Origin: Physcia stellaris
Lineage: Eukaryota > Ascomycota > Lecanoromycetes > Caliciales > Physciaceae
DNA: 64,000 nucleotides
Assembly (NCBI GenBank): GCA_018902385.1
Contig: JABSSW010000026.1
Coordinates: 530,865 to 594,864 of the forward strand
Direction of reading: 5' to 3'
This document shows, piece after piece, positions 1 through 11,861 of the stretch (positions are counted from its first letter, which is position 1; the number at the start of each line of letters is the position of its first letter). The notes under the pieces were generated by a model, which worked only from the letters and a program-made list of their open reading frames with translations, did no database searches and was not told where the DNA came from. Both the position numbers and the translations under genes were made by a program.

Positions 1-1730
1 AATTCGTTCATTGTAATCGTGAACAAATTCAATGATTCACTTTTTCATTTTTCGTTTTCAAAGAACATTATTTTGTGATGTTTAATGACATCGCGACGAT
101 CAAAAATTCATATTTTGTATTGAATGATGATGTTTTCGTCATAATTCATGAACACATCTGATTTTTTTGTATTGACGAATTTATTTTTTCTATTTTTTTC
201 AAACAATGATTTGATATCAACGAGCGAATAACATTTGCATTTTCAAACGCGTATGTGATTTATCGACGATTTAATATCTGTTCAAATTTCAATAAAATTT
301 GTTGAATTGTCGTCGATTATTGATTTCGTGTTCATACGATTGCGAACATATACATTTGTTTTTTCTGCTTCAAATCAAAATTCTATAAACAGTTTTGCAT
401 CTTGAGTCATTGCTCGAATTTGATTTTCGAACGTTTTTATGACACGCTCTATTACATCGTTCTGAATGAAATTATACGAAACGATGTACTGTGAAACAAT
501 GTCGATAAATTCGCATCAAAAATCGAGTATGAATTTAATTTTTTGACGTTGTCACAACGTATTGTCTGTAGTTTTCGTTGAGTTTCTAGTTTCATTTTCA
601 ATTTTCATTTGTTGAGAATTTCAAAAGCATCGACTCGTTTGCGAAAAATAAAATTCACGTTCGTCGAGAGTGATTATTCACGATTTCTAAAAAGTATTCG
701 TAATCGAGTCTTGAAGCAAATAAAAATTCGCAAATATCAATAAACATCAATTTCAATATATGAATTTTGCGTTCGACTAGACGACGATTATGTGCATTAA
801 TTATTTTCGTAATCGCACATATTTTACATGAATCGTTGCGATTCTCGACGATGAAAATCGATTTGCGTAAAGTTGTGATCTTGTGCAAATCTCGAAATTT
901 TGCAGATTTCATATGATCAAAACGTCGATGTCATAATTCGTATAAATCACGTCTTTTTTGATCAACATTTGAATCAATATTTGAATCAACATTTGAATCA
1001 ATATTTGAGTCAACATTCGATGATTGAAAATCGATTTCGATATCATTTCGAGAATCAGTATCTGCATCGAACAAAATTTCGTTCGAGTTCACGATTGTTG
1101 ACATTGCAATGAAACAAACAAAATTTTAAAAATTCAATTGCAAACATCGTGTTGCTCGCTAACAATGCGTATTTTTTAAATTTTGATGTGATTTTGTTTA
1201 TTATGTAAACATTTTTTTGAGCGAATGCTCGAAATATTTCAACGTTTTGTTTATTGCGCATGAACAAATTATCGTCATTGAAATTTTTTATCAAATTTTT
1301 TTTGATAAAGTGTTTGTCGAATAAAAAATTGACGTCGAAATCAAATACATAAAACATTTTCGTTAACGTGTTTTCATCATTTTTGACGCGTATCGTCATT
1401 GAATCACATTGATTTGAATACAATTTTTTTTTTTCGATTTTGATCGTGCGTCTTTTAATCGATTTGAAAAATTCATTAAAAAGTCGAAAATCGTCAATCA
1501 TGTGTGACGAAACGTCGATATTTGCAATTCATACGAATTTGAAAAGTTTATTGATCAATTCTTTTGACAGAACGACGATTTTTTTCATATCGTTTTCATT
1601 GTTTGAATCGATGTCGATGTCGAAGCTGAAATTGCTGTTAGACGAAAAAAGTCTGCGACGTTGTACGCTTTATGTTTTTTGTTTTTTTTTTTATTTTTGA
1701 TTGTGAGCAATTTCTTGATTTGTTGTTTCT
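1..1730 (-). pseudogene. Copia pol relic: protease region and start of integrase
   Basis: Minus-strand fragments show the copia order after gag: protease-linked sequence (1055-1501), an Asp/Ser/Asn minisatellite, then the gag-pre-integrase module with HRRFDHM and CKICAITK (Zn ligands H/H/C/C), then the integrase core start with FIDICEFLFASRLDYEYFLEIV (655-912). That last block corresponds to the SIDICGPLP..RLGYxYFLEIVDNHSR block of fungal copia integrases. The Trp expected before HRRF is TGA (931-933), as in the other copy. Not functional. Confidence 0.7.
960..1020 (-). repeat. 12-bp minisatellite inside copia pol, about 5 units
   Basis: On the minus strand the unit is attgattcaaat/gttgattcaaat, coding Asp-Ser-Asn-Ile/Val. 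There are about five units here and about seven in the copy at 59700-59780. Confidence 0.8.
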
Positions 1731-1734
1731 TTGT

Positions 1735-2638
1735 TCATTTTTTTAGTGTTTTCAAAAAATTGCATTCGACGATTCTGTGTGAATCGTCACAAAAAAAACA
1801 ATTTTTAATTTTTTTCGTCATGATTTTGAAACGACGACGAAAACTTTCATCAAAATTAAAAAATCGTCGTTGAAATATGCGATACGATTGACGACGATTG
1901 TTTTTGATCATCAACGTCGATTCGACGATCTTGTTCGCAATGAATTGTGTTTTTTTTTTTTGCAATTTTTGAATAAATTTATCGACATCGAAATTGTTTT
2001 GTGCGTCGATTGCATCACGAATGACATCGTATTCGACAAACAAAAATGCTAAAAATGTTTGAAAACGACGTTTTGATTTGAACAAATTCATCATGTTTGA
2101 TTGCATGTTTGCAACTTTGCGATTTTTTTTGATGATATCGATATAGACGATTTCAATGATCACGTCTGAAAATTTTTTGTAATTCATGAATTTTTGCAAC
2201 AACTGTCGTTCAATTGTAACAAATTTTTGTTTGTATTTGTTGACAAAAATTTTTCAAATTTTTCTGACAATTTTCAATTTCGTCATCAATTTTTGATCAT
2301 CGTCATCGATACATTCGATGAGTTGATATTGTGCTTTTGCGTCGAATTTTTTTTCAATATTTTTATCATCAAAATTCAAATCGACATTTCATTTTGATTT
2401 TCGAATGTCATTCGACAACAATTTCGACACATAATTTGAATCGACGATCATTCAAATTTTTTCGTCGATAAATCATTGTTTCATTAACTTGAATCATTTC
2501 TCGCAATTTTGACGAGTGAGAATATCGCAAACTCGACGCGCGTTGAATTTGTTGAATTCGAAATCGTTCATGATGCGTGATATGATATGTAAATGTGTAA
2601 ATTTTTTTTATTTGTTGTATTGCGTGAAGCATTTTCAC
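1735..2638 (-). pseudogene. Copia gag relic with zinc knuckle
   Basis: Two stretches of minus-strand frame (2408-2638 and 1735-2202) encode Gag-like sequence, including a segment with DAIDAQNNFDVDKFIQKLQ and then a zinc knuckle CFFCDDSHRIVEC (CX2CX3HX4C, one residue shorter than the canonical CX2CX4HX4C). The copy at 58089-58989 is closely similar, which supports real ancestral coding. In life this would be the nucleocapsid that packages element RNA. Frames are broken by stops and homopolymer runs. Confidence 0.65.
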
Positions 2639-2807
2639 AGTCGTTCGTTCATTCGTTGAATTGATGATCGAATTCGAATATGTAAAACATTTTTACAACT
2701 TTGACGCGATCGAATCGATTTAAACATTTTCACTGCTGTTTGATTCTCGTGATTTCGTGATCGAGCGATTGACGTTGACAATCACAAAAACTTATGTTAA
2801 TTCGAAT

Positions 2808-2816
2808 CTCATAATC
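2808..2816 (-). other. Putative primer-binding site of the copia element
   Basis: Directly inside the LTR the minus strand reads gattatgag. This resembles the complement of an initiator tRNA-Met anticodon arm (CTCATAAYC), the half-tRNA priming known for Drosophila copia. The plus-strand copy at 57911 has the same site mutated to gattataag. Short match, so an inference. Confidence 0.4.
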
Positions 2817-3012
2817 TATTGAACGAATGTGAATGACTGTCATTGCATTGCATGCAATATTATCGAAATTACGTACAAAAGTAAATACAATTTGATTGCG
2901 CAAATGTTTTTAATAATGATCGATTTTGACACGTTTCGTTTAATCGATCAATCAGAAGTTCTGATTCTATTCGTGCTCATATTTCAATCTTTTGTCATCG
3001 TACTTTTCAACA
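2817..3012 (-). repeat. Copia LTR (5' LTR of the minus-strand element)
   Basis: 196 bp. Read on the minus strand it starts TGTTGAA and ends TTCAATA, the same ends seen in copies at 56143, 57715 and 63399. The internal region follows at once with gattatgag (2808-2816, minus strand). Confidence 0.85.
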
Positions 3013-3856
3013 GTTTTGAAATTTGCAAATTTCATAAAAATAAAATTGACGTTGTTGATTCGTGAAATAAATATTTTTTGTTTTTTGTTTTTTTGTTCGT
3101 TTCAATGAAATATACATGCATTATCGATTGAACATTTGCAATCATATTCGATTTTTGTATTTTCAATTTGTTTGAAAATTTGACGATAAAAAAATGAATT
3201 TTTTTGATAATTTCAATGCAAAAAACAAACGTATTCGATATCACAACGACATTGCGAATTATTTTCGAAATTTTGAACGATGTTGAAAACGACATTAAAT
3301 ATTCGAATGTTGTTTTTTGATTGATCATTTCATCGAAATGAAAAATCACATGATTCGATATTTGCATTGATGTAATCGACGCATAAATCAACGAATTGAT
3401 ATAACGTTTTTTTGAAAATGTTGTAATGTTTTTTTTGAATTTCACACGTGAATTTTTTTTAAAATCGTCAACAAAATTTATTGAAAATTCTCATAATCAT
3501 TTGATTCGATAATTTCATTTTTCGTATTTGATTTCGATGCATCGTATTCATTCGAATTTAATTTCTCGTCGATATTCATATTCATAACACGTTGCATCGT
3601 TGATTTGAATTTCTTGATCGTGTTTTTGAAAATTTTCTTTTTGATCGTTTTGTAATGTTGCTTTTTTGCATGATTCGAAAAATTTTTCATGTGTTGTTCA
3701 ATTAATTTCGAAACATTGATCAACTTTGTTGTTTTGTTCGTAATTTTGTCATCAATGATGATTTTTTTTTTGTATATTTATCATGATTGAAATCGAATGC
3801 AATCATGAAAATTTTAACAACAATTGAATTTTATTATGATTCGAATTGACGAAAAT
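3013..3856. other. AT-rich stretch, no gene recognised
   Basis: Low-GC sequence outside the copia LTR. Minus-strand open stretches (3032-3445, 3478-3723) are rich in Asn/Ile/Lys and I do not recognise them. They lie downstream of, and may belong to, the decayed minus-strand element that continues to about 6290. Confidence 0.4.
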
Positions 3857-6290
3857 TCAAATTTTTCGAATGATTTTCTCGACGTGAACGTGAAAAATGA
3901 CGAAATAATGAAATTTGTGATAATTATCATTGATCACGATCATTCGAATATTTCGAGAATCGATTTTGATGACAAAATACATTTTTAAATCTAAATCATT
4001 CATCAATTTTTGATTGATTATGATCAAATTCGATTTTTGATTTGTTTTGATCATATCGAATGATATTTCAATGATTAAAAAGTTTTTTTTGTCAAATTTG
4101 TTGCAATTAATGAACACGTAAAAAACATTGAATGATTTATTGATTGTTCGCAAATATTTTTTAATAATTCATTTGTTGTTTTTATTTTCATCGATTTCGA
4201 CGAAATTCGTGTTGACGATTTGAATATTTGCGATTTAAATGATTTTTGCTTTTTTCGTGCGTGATTTTCGAAAAACGATAATAAAACGTTTTGATTCGTC
4301 ACGAAAATAAAATGAAAATTGATACAAATGCATGACAAATAAAATAATTATGTTGTTCATGAAAATGTTTTTTACATTGATTTTTGATTTTTTTTTCATT
4401 TTCGAAATCGATTTCATCATTTTTTTGATTTTTTTTTTTTTTTTTTTTTTTGAATCGATCGACGAAAAAATCGACAATACGTTTTTGTTGAATGTTTTCA
4501 TCAATATTTGAATTGTTGTTGTTTTTTTTTGACGTTTTCGTGTTTTCATAACGTTGAATAACACGATCGAATCATCGAATTTTTCGTGAAATAAAATGAC
4601 GAAATTAATCTTGTTAATTTCGCGAAATGTGATAATTTTTTTTTCAAAATCATCGAAATCAAACATTGCAAATAAACGTTTTGAATCAAACATTTCAAAA
4701 ACATATTTCAATGAATTGCAATTAGAATCGTGTTTCGTTTTACATTGTTTGAGTTGAAACATACGATCAATATGTTTTAATAAAACAATAAATGTTGATG
4801 CAAATGTTGCAATTTCAAAATGAAAATCACGATTATAAATCTCGTTGTAATACGTGATTTGATTTATTGCAAATTTCGAAAATTATTAAATCGCGTTTTC
4901 GTTGTTGATTGATAATCATGTTCGATGTTTTGTTGTTTTTGAAACAATCGAATTGTACGATGTTTGAAATTGTTGTTGTGAAATATGAAGTTTTCTAAAT
5001 TGCAAATATGACGAGTTACGAAATGTTGAAAAATTATAATTTGTTGTTTTTCAAATAAAACGTCGTTTTGCATAAATTATTTGTTGATGAATCGAGCAAT
5101 CGCATTGATTTTCATGATAATCAAATAAATCGCATTTGAAACATCAATGATCGTGTTTCGAATAATTGTATATTTGAATTTCATTGAACAATGAATTCGA
5201 ATGTTGATATTTACGTGTTTCGAAATTTCGATTTTTTTGCGCACGTTGCTCGTCGATTCATTTTTTCGATTGATATGTATTCGAAATTGAAACAAAATGT
5301 GTGAATTGATTATGTTTTTGTTCGAATCGAAAATTTTGTGAAAAATTTTTTTGTTGATGTCGAATCAACGAATTTGTTACAAAATCATTGATTATATTTT
5401 GAATGCGATCATTATTTCGAATACGTTTGAAATTCGTAAAACGATTATTCGAAAAAATAAATTCGATAACATATTTCAATATGATCATTTGCGATTGTAA
5501 AATTTGAATCGATGTATTCGAATTGTAATTTTCGATTTTGATGATCATGAATTTTTTATCGAAAAATGTTAATTTCTCGTTGCGTTTCTTTTCAATCTTT
5601 TTAATTTGATATTTTTTTTGACGTTTTTGAATTCGAAAATTTTTTTTGTCGACGTGCAAATTTTATAGAAATTACGAATTTCAATGTTTTCGTTATGTTT
5701 GACGTAAATTTTTGTTTGCAATTTCTCGTCACGTATGTTTTTGATGTAATACGCGATAATATTTTTGAAAAAAATTTCAGAATATTCAACGATTCGACGA
5801 TCGAAAGATTTTTGTCGTCGAATTTTTTGAACAATTCGATCGTGCGTTTATAATAATTTCTCAACGTTTCGTTTTTTTTTTGTCAATCGATTGAAATTTC
5901 AAATTATAATCGTGTTCGCGTTTTGTTTTCGTTGTGTTTTTTTTATTTTTGTCGAAATATTCGTAATCAATAAAACGAATAAATTCGATTTTATCGATCT
6001 CGATGAAATTTTTTTGACGACGATATTTTTGACATCGTTATTCGTATTTATTCATTTTTTGCATCGTTTTCGAACAATGTTCAAATTGTTTCGATTCATT
6101 TTTTGTTCGAGAAATTTTCAAAAACTCGTTTTTGAGTTTCGTAATTCAACGTTTTTCATTTTTTTCTCGTCAAAAATGATATATTTGAATTTGATCGACA
6201 TGATTGTTATATTGTTTTTGACGAATTTTGAAAACGTAAATTGCGAAAAAGTAAAAATAAAATTTGAATTATTGATAAATATGATATGAA
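3857..6290 (-). pseudogene. Decayed minus-strand gag-like coding sequence, possibly with a protease segment
   Basis: Successive minus-strand frames read as one eroded protein of roughly 800 residues. A charged N-terminal part (about 5600-6290) is rich in Glu/Lys/Arg/Tyr. Next comes a Gln/Asn/Arg-rich middle (4864-5660), then a poly-Lys tract (4430-4450 region). The last segment (3857-4153) has FDKKNFLIIEISFDMI and LIIINQKLMNDLDLKMY, which resembles the strand pattern of retrotransposon aspartic proteases, but no DTG/DSG is visible. I found no zinc knuckle, RT or LTR pair. Most likely gag/protease of another LTR element; this assignment is inference. Confidence 0.35.
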
Positions 6291-6387
6291 AATCGTTAAA
6301 TTTGATTGTGAATTGATTTGAATTTTGTTTTTCGTTTTCGTTTGAATGATAAAATATATCGTATGTCTTCGATCACAAATCACACTT

Positions 6388-6480
6388 GATACAATGAAAT
6401 CGTTGATTGATATCGACTTCGTACGATTTTCGATGATCGCAATCCGGACAATGAGCGTGTAAACACAGAGACAAATTGAC
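6388..6480 (-). pseudogene. Zinc-ribbon-like fragment (CPDC ... CIKC)
   Basis: Minus-strand translation gives HCPDCDHRKSYEV followed by a segment ending HCIKCDL and then TGA. The spacing is CX2C-X16-CX2C, a zinc-ribbon pattern. The stretch still contains CCGG and several CT/AG steps, so it is less mutated than its surroundings. Parent protein not recognised. Confidence 0.35.
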
Positions 6481-6539
6481 TGAAAATCAGATAATATCTG
6501 ATGCAAATATCGAAGTGCTAAATGATCTGAAAAATATGA

Positions 6540-7250
6540 AATGCTGAAATTCTGATTTCGAATGCCTGATAATGTTTAACATTTCAATCGAATGATTTTG
6601 CGTTTTTGTTGTTTTATAATTTTAATTTTATTTGATGTCTAATATGCGCTTGATTTTTGATTTCTATAATAATTGATTTACACTGTTTGATAGTGTAATA
6701 TTGAATTTTCTCGATAATTTTGATTTGAATTGAGTGTTGAATTTTAAACTCGTTATGTTCGTTTCGATATTTTTTTCGAATAACAGTTTGAATGTTTTAG
6801 TACGTTGTTTGAAACAACGCATTTTTATGATTTTGTATAATGTTGTAATTCGATATTTCTATTCGCTATGTGTTTTGAATGTTTGATATTGATTTTTGAT
6901 ACTCAATGAAAAATGATTGTTGTATTGTAATATGATCGATTTTGCTGTTTCGATTGAAAAACTAAAAAAACGTTCAACGAAAATTTCTTTTAACAGTTTT
7001 TTTTCTCAGAATGATCATCAGAAAATGAAATTTCTAGCAATACGTAAAAATTGTAAAATAAATCACTAATAAAAAATTTAATATGAATCTGATCAAATGA
7101 TTTTGAAAATGCTTGTTATGATTTATTTGCAAATGTGTTACGAGCGAATTTCTAGTAGATTTATTGTCAAGCAATTAAGATGCGTCACGTGACGTCTCGC
7201 TTATTGATCAATTATCAGTTTCTTGATTCGTTCTTCCTAACACTAAAGAT
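6540..7250. other. AT-rich border zone, nothing recognised
   Basis: No coding frame or repeat found. The mutational signature fades here (more CT/AG steps). Base composition changes to ordinary at about 7190-7260, which marks the left edge of the gene island. Confidence 0.5.
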
Positions 7251-8079
7251 ATTTTTAGACTAGAGAAGCTTGGCAGTATCTCGGCCCGATGTTCTGCCGT
7301 AAGAATAGTTCAGAGTCGCGACTCGCATTATTGCCGAATTTGTCCAAATGGCTAGAATCTCCAGCACTATCATTGTTGCTCGAGCAATATTTCTTGCTGA
7401 CGCGATGGTCCTTTTCTTCCATGTTGACTTGGACTTTTTTGAAGTCGTGTCCGTTGGATCCTCACATTGTTTGCAATGGTCTGGAAGTGCAGGTCCCACC
7501 TCCCTGTTTCAGGTTGCCGCCCTTCGCATTGACCAAACCCATAAGATCTGCGCATTAATCTCCATCAATGCGATTCACCGGCGTTTACTGTCTCAGACAC
7601 TTAGTAATCGCAGCTTCCAAAACTTGTACTCCCATCCGAGCTCGAATCGGGGCTCCCGGAGGACGGGCCCTTGGCGCGTAGGTCGCGCCCTTGGGCCGAC
7701 AGTGACCGTGGGACGATAATGCGAAGCTCTGGCAAGCTTCCGGCTGGTCGTCGAATCTGTCTCATCGTACTGTAGGCTTTGTGAGGTGGTACTCTTCATT
7801 TCCTTGAAGCGTCGTTGAGAGTGGAGCTTGGCGCGTAGGTGGGAGGAGAGAGGAGAGGGTCGAAGAGTATCTATATCTACAGCGCCCAGCACGGTGGTAT
7901 AGCTCTCTTCTGTCAACAGTCCAAACAAAACCTCATAAGGCAGCTTGTCGTTCTTTAAGGAGTAGATCTCCCAAGTCACTCATTCCACCATCCACTAGCT
8001 GATTCTGCATCCACTTCCTGAAAGTCAACTACTCTACAGCACCATCTACCTGACTCTTTCCCACTACCAAAGATCGAAG
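7251..8079. other. Intergenic region upstream of the lectin gene
   Basis: Ordinary GC content. Open frames exist on both strands (for example minus 7593-7979), but none has an ATG start with recognisable content. The 80 bp before 8080 are CT-rich, as in many fungal promoters. Confidence 0.5.
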
Positions 8080-8892
8080 ATGTACTTCTCCCAAATCACC
8101 GCTCTTATTCTCACCCTCTCTACCCTAACAACCTCCCTTCCCACCCCCGACCTCGTCTCCTCGTCAATCTCCCTCCCACACACCCTCCGCTCCTCAATTG
8201 CCCAGCCCAATCCCCTCTATCCTCGCAACGATACAGGCGTAATCGACGTCGCACGCGCAGGCGGCGTCCTTAACTCCGCCGCAGCAGCCGAAGCCAATAT
8301 CCGTGACGATACCGCCACCCGCGCCTTTTCCTCAGCTAGCATCAAATCCTCCGACGGCCAATGTCTTTTCGTTGACCCCACGGCGGGTGACTTCCGTGAG
8401 AACTTGATACCGGTTACATTGAAGGCTTGTGACGGTAGCACGGAGCAGCAGTTTGATCTCATTACGAAGGGAAAGCATAATCAGGAAGAGGGGAGTGTGT
8501 TGGTTGTCAGCGCCGCGGTATGTTCTGCTCTTTACCTCTTCAATATTGGAGATAATGACAGCTGATATGATTCATATGTAGACTCAAGGATGCTTGAATT
8601 TTGATCCTAGACGCGCGGCGGGTGACCAGGTTATCATTTTCTCATGCGGTGGGAGGGCTGACGGAGGTAAGCCACCTCTACCATCACAACGGTTCCCCAT
8701 TATTCAGCCGCTGATGATACAACAGAGGGTCAGCAGACCGACTCTCAACTTTTCGCTTTCAAGGCTGGAGAAACAACCCTCCCGCTATCTCTGACAAATG
8801 GTGGAGACTCGACCTGTCTAATTCCAGATGGTGGGAAGCTTGGCTCGGCAACATGCAATGGCGATGCTAGTCAACAGTTTACTATTGGTTGA
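8080..8892 (+). CDS. Secreted ricin-B-type (beta-trefoil) lectin-like protein
   Basis: Three exons (8080-8517, 8582-8666, 8726-8892) joined by GT-AG introns of 64 and 59 bp give 229 aa. The N-terminus is a signal peptide (MYFSQITALILTLSTLTTS). Three trefoil-type repeats follow, each with a Cys-Leu near its start and most with a Gln-x-Phe-type end: QCLFVDP ... EQQFDL, GCLNFDP ... SQLFAF, and TCLIPD ... SQQFTI. This is the alpha/beta/gamma layout of ricin-B folds, which usually bind sugars. No catalytic domain is attached. The extracellular role is inferred; the glycan target is unknown. The gene is the first in the island next to AT-rich DNA. Both introns keep the frame and exon 3 ends in a clean TGA. 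Confidence 0.8.
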
Positions 8893-9860
8893 GAGCCGGT
8901 TCTCCCATGGATTCACCAAGCAGAGATCTCTCCCAGATGTCGTGGCCTTCAGAGCCTTTGCCTTAAATTCTTGCTTGATGATACTTTACCTAGGGGTTTT
9001 GTTTCAGACGGCGCAGGGATATACATGATTCAATAGATGGCATATATTATGGTATCATAGTATGCTGAAAGGACATAGATATCTACACTTCAGCGGTACA
9101 CTTTACCCCTACCTCTGCTAGCCTTGCGGCCTGCGAAATAGTCTCGAAGTACCGCCAGCATAGAGCATACCTGAGCCAGTGCATCTACCATCTGTGTCCT
9201 CACTAGATTCATCTCCACCCATTTCCCCATTACCTCCTATTTCCCTTCGCCTCTTCTCTTTTCACCTTTCCCCAGCACCCTCGTCCATTGACGTCAACTC
9301 CAATGTCTTTTCAGTGAAAATGACATGCCTTGCCGCACATATCATTCTTGTTCGTGGCATGCTACTGTTACTATGCATCACCGGAAGCTTAATCACGTGA
9401 CTATCACATGCTCCTTGGCGAGTTACCTCCTACGTCATCAAGCACCACAAAAGGACTTCACGTGATATTCGTGTGCAGCACGGATCCTTTAGTTCTTTCA
9501 TCGCGAATCAAGAGCGTACGCCTTGATCAATAAAGTCTAGGGCCCCATAGAGGCATGCAGGCATCTGTACTGACGACACCTGGACTGGAAACCCTTTCTA
9601 TCGCTGGTGCCCCGCTGAATTGGGCAGAGCAACCATATCGCTGCTTCTAAAAGCCCATACCTGGGAAGATTAAGATACCCCTGGGCTGGCACTTCAGAAT
9701 TTGTGCCTTGGGGCTTTTGACACCGGAACGCTCTTGGGGTAGTTCCCGGCTCTGCTCCGGCTCGACGTCAACTGAGTACCACCTAGAATCGAAATGCCAC
9801 ACTGGTGTATGTAAATCTGTCTAGGGATTTTCCGAACTCCAAAGGGGAAATACACGAAAC
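8893..9860. other. Intergenic region
   Basis: No convincing gene. A Pro/Ser-rich frame at 9179-9400 has no support. Confidence 0.5.
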
Positions 9861-10634
9861 ATGATGTCATCGCAGACATATCCCAAGCTCACCAGAGCTA
9901 AGTCTTCACTCCTGGGACTACCACGAGAAATCCGTGATATGATTTACAAAAGACTGTTGTACGAGCCGCAATCCCCACCATCATCACCAGGAGATGCAGG
10001 ATCTCGATTTGCAGAATTGAACGACCGCAAAGGAATATTTACGGTGTATCTCGCCGCTGAACGTTTTCCTGGACATACACACCTTAATCTTTTACTGTGC
10101 TGCCGTCAAATCAATAGGGAATTCTCGCAGCTACTAGCCTTAAAAGCTCCCCTCCGCCAGTGCCTGGATTTCACTTTAGATTGCATGGTAATGGAAAGAG
10201 CCTTGTGGCCAACATGGAATGTGTATCCAGGCTTATATACCGCTAATATCCGCACTTTACGAGTTGATCTTCGAATTTGGCCAATGGTCGATCAAACACC
10301 TGACCGTCGTTTAAGATATTTGCATCAAGCTATAAGCTGTCTGTTAAACCGCTTTCTGCACTGTGGACCGCGGCTCACTGCTCCGCCTCCCAATTTGGAA
10401 GGTATTCACCATGGCACTCATATAGATACACTTTGTATCAACATTTCCGCTGAGAGAATCACGAGTGTATATATGTTCACTGAATCGTTTTTCGATATTA
10501 TTATAATTTTTAAGTACATTCTGTCGCGGCTAATAGACAAGCTGATATTGACGAACAACTTTGCTGGGAATGTAGCGAGGCTCAAGCTCTGTCATCAGGA
10601 CTTTGTGGTCGAACACCAATTTGAAGAAAAATAG
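9861..10634 (+). CDS. F-box/2EXR-like protein
   Basis: Single-exon frame of 257 aa starting with two adjacent ATGs (9861, 9864). Residues about 16-34 read LLGLPREIRDMIYKRLLYE, the LPxEIRxxIYxxLL signature that opens the F-box-like/2EXR domains very common in filamentous ascomycetes. A second conserved-looking block, LLLCCRQINREFSQLL (about residues 80-95), matches the usual 'LL.vCrqi..E' helix. F-box proteins recruit substrates to SCF ubiquitin ligases, but for this family the role is mostly unknown. The C-terminus, with an Ile-rich stretch and no known domain, may be less conserved. No intron is needed. Confidence 0.75.
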   Translation: MMSSQTYPKLTRAKSSLLGLPREIRDMIYKRLLYEPQSPPSSPGDAGSRFAELNDRKGIFTVYLAAERFPGHTHLNLLLCCRQINREFSQLLALKAPLRQCLDFTLDCMVMERALWPTWNVYPGLYTANIRTLRVDLRIWPMVDQTPDRRLRYLHQAISCLLNRFLHCGPRLTAPPPNLEGIHHGTHIDTLCINISAERITSVYMFTESFFDIIIIFKYILSRLIDKLILTNNFAGNVARLKLCHQDFVVEHQFEEK

Positions 10635-11861
10635 ATGGCCTAGCATACGATCTCTTTTTGTGAATACCAGGCTCTACACAGAATCTTTGGATTCTCTTCT
10701 AGATGGCAAAGAGAAAATCAGTACAATGATTGATTAGGTTGGACGTCCGAGAGTCTTTCTTGTTGACAGTAGTCTCGTCCGCTCGCACAGATTATCAAGG
10801 TGCCTACTTTCGTAGGCAAGATAGCCAGCTGTCAAGGTAGAAGTATCATATCAATAGCAGCTAGATAAGACGCAACTCCACAATCTTCCTACTAGACCTG
10901 GGATCACGCCATAGCTTTTGCAGACTCTAGATCGCCGTTTAGACTTTCATGTCCGTCAGAGACAGAATTTTAAAGGTATCATACGCGAAGAGAAGATCTT
11001 CAAGCTATTGCGTGCTCTACTTCCGACCTTCTACAAGGCGTACGCCTCTCAGCTCCTGTTTTTCCCTGACAAGGACAATCCGCATTCGCCGAATGATCAT
11101 GCTCCCAGTCGGTAGTAGCTTGCATTGTTATTCTTACTAGCATTCAAGCAACGTGATTGAGCGAATGACCAGCAATAACTTTGTCACGAGCTCCTTCCTT
11201 GCGGAGCCCACCACACGAGACTCATGATTCTGATTACCTAGCGTACGGATTATACTGCATATTGGACGCAGTATCCCCGCAGCACTCCCTGGTTACGTCC
11301 CTCGGTCTTGCTACTAAGGTTCGCACATTGAACATTGTCTTGCGTACCTGAAAAATATTGAAAGAGAATGGGCAGATCATTTGCTGGGAGGAAAATTAGG
11401 GATATGCGTCTTATTGCTAAGAATGCTTTTGAAATTACTAAAGAATTACCGAAGCTCTAGGTAGAGGTCTAAACCTGAATTTTGTTCATCTCTCATCCGT
11501 CGCACTTTTGTGCCGAATGTTTCGGCATGAGCAACGAGTGACCCCAGGCTCTAAGCTTTTCTGATGGCGGTGAACACGAGTATAATGTACAGATCAATAC
11601 TCTCTGGCTCACTTCCCTACCGGTAGCGAGACTGCAGTCATGTAAAGGCAAATTAGACCGGTCTTCCAGTCGGCTCTAAGCACGATGACCCCAGAGAAGA
11701 ATACTTACATACAAGCGCTCTATTACCAATACATGATCATTTGCATCCTTTTCAAAGAGAACCGAATTTGACCAAATGTAAAGCACATGTATTACTATAC
11801 TGCAAGCTACTAGATAACCTCAAACTCAGGCCTGTCTGCTCTGAAACCAAGTACCACAAAT
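10635..11861. other. Intergenic region, possibly with gene debris
   Basis: Two overlapping short frames at 10918-11140 and a stop-interrupted stretch near 11220-11500 could be remnants, but I recognise no domain. Confidence 0.4.

Larger units (their letters stand above)
1..3012 (-). mobile_element. Ty1/copia LTR retrotransposon, hypermutated, cut off by the window's left edge
   Basis: A minus-strand element starts with an LTR at 2817-3012 and runs through gag, protease and the first part of integrase to the window edge, so its RT, RNase H and second LTR are not visible. It is the inverted counterpart of the complete copia element at 57715-63595: position 1 here corresponds to about 60738 there, and the two align by eye along their whole shared length. 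Landmarks are a zinc knuckle near 1762-1800, a 12-bp minisatellite near 960-1020 and the pre-integrase HRRF motif near 915-933. All frames carry stops and poly-A/T length changes, so the copy is dead. Confidence 0.85.

Noticed and set aside
1-7200. Classical CpA-to-TpA RIP as the explanation
   Set aside because: TpA is scarce and CpA/TpG abundant in the counted sample; Gln codons survive and Trp became TGA.
7593-7979. 128-codon minus-strand frame upstream of the lectin gene
   Set aside because: It opens only with GTG, has no ATG, no domain, and lies in a likely promoter region.
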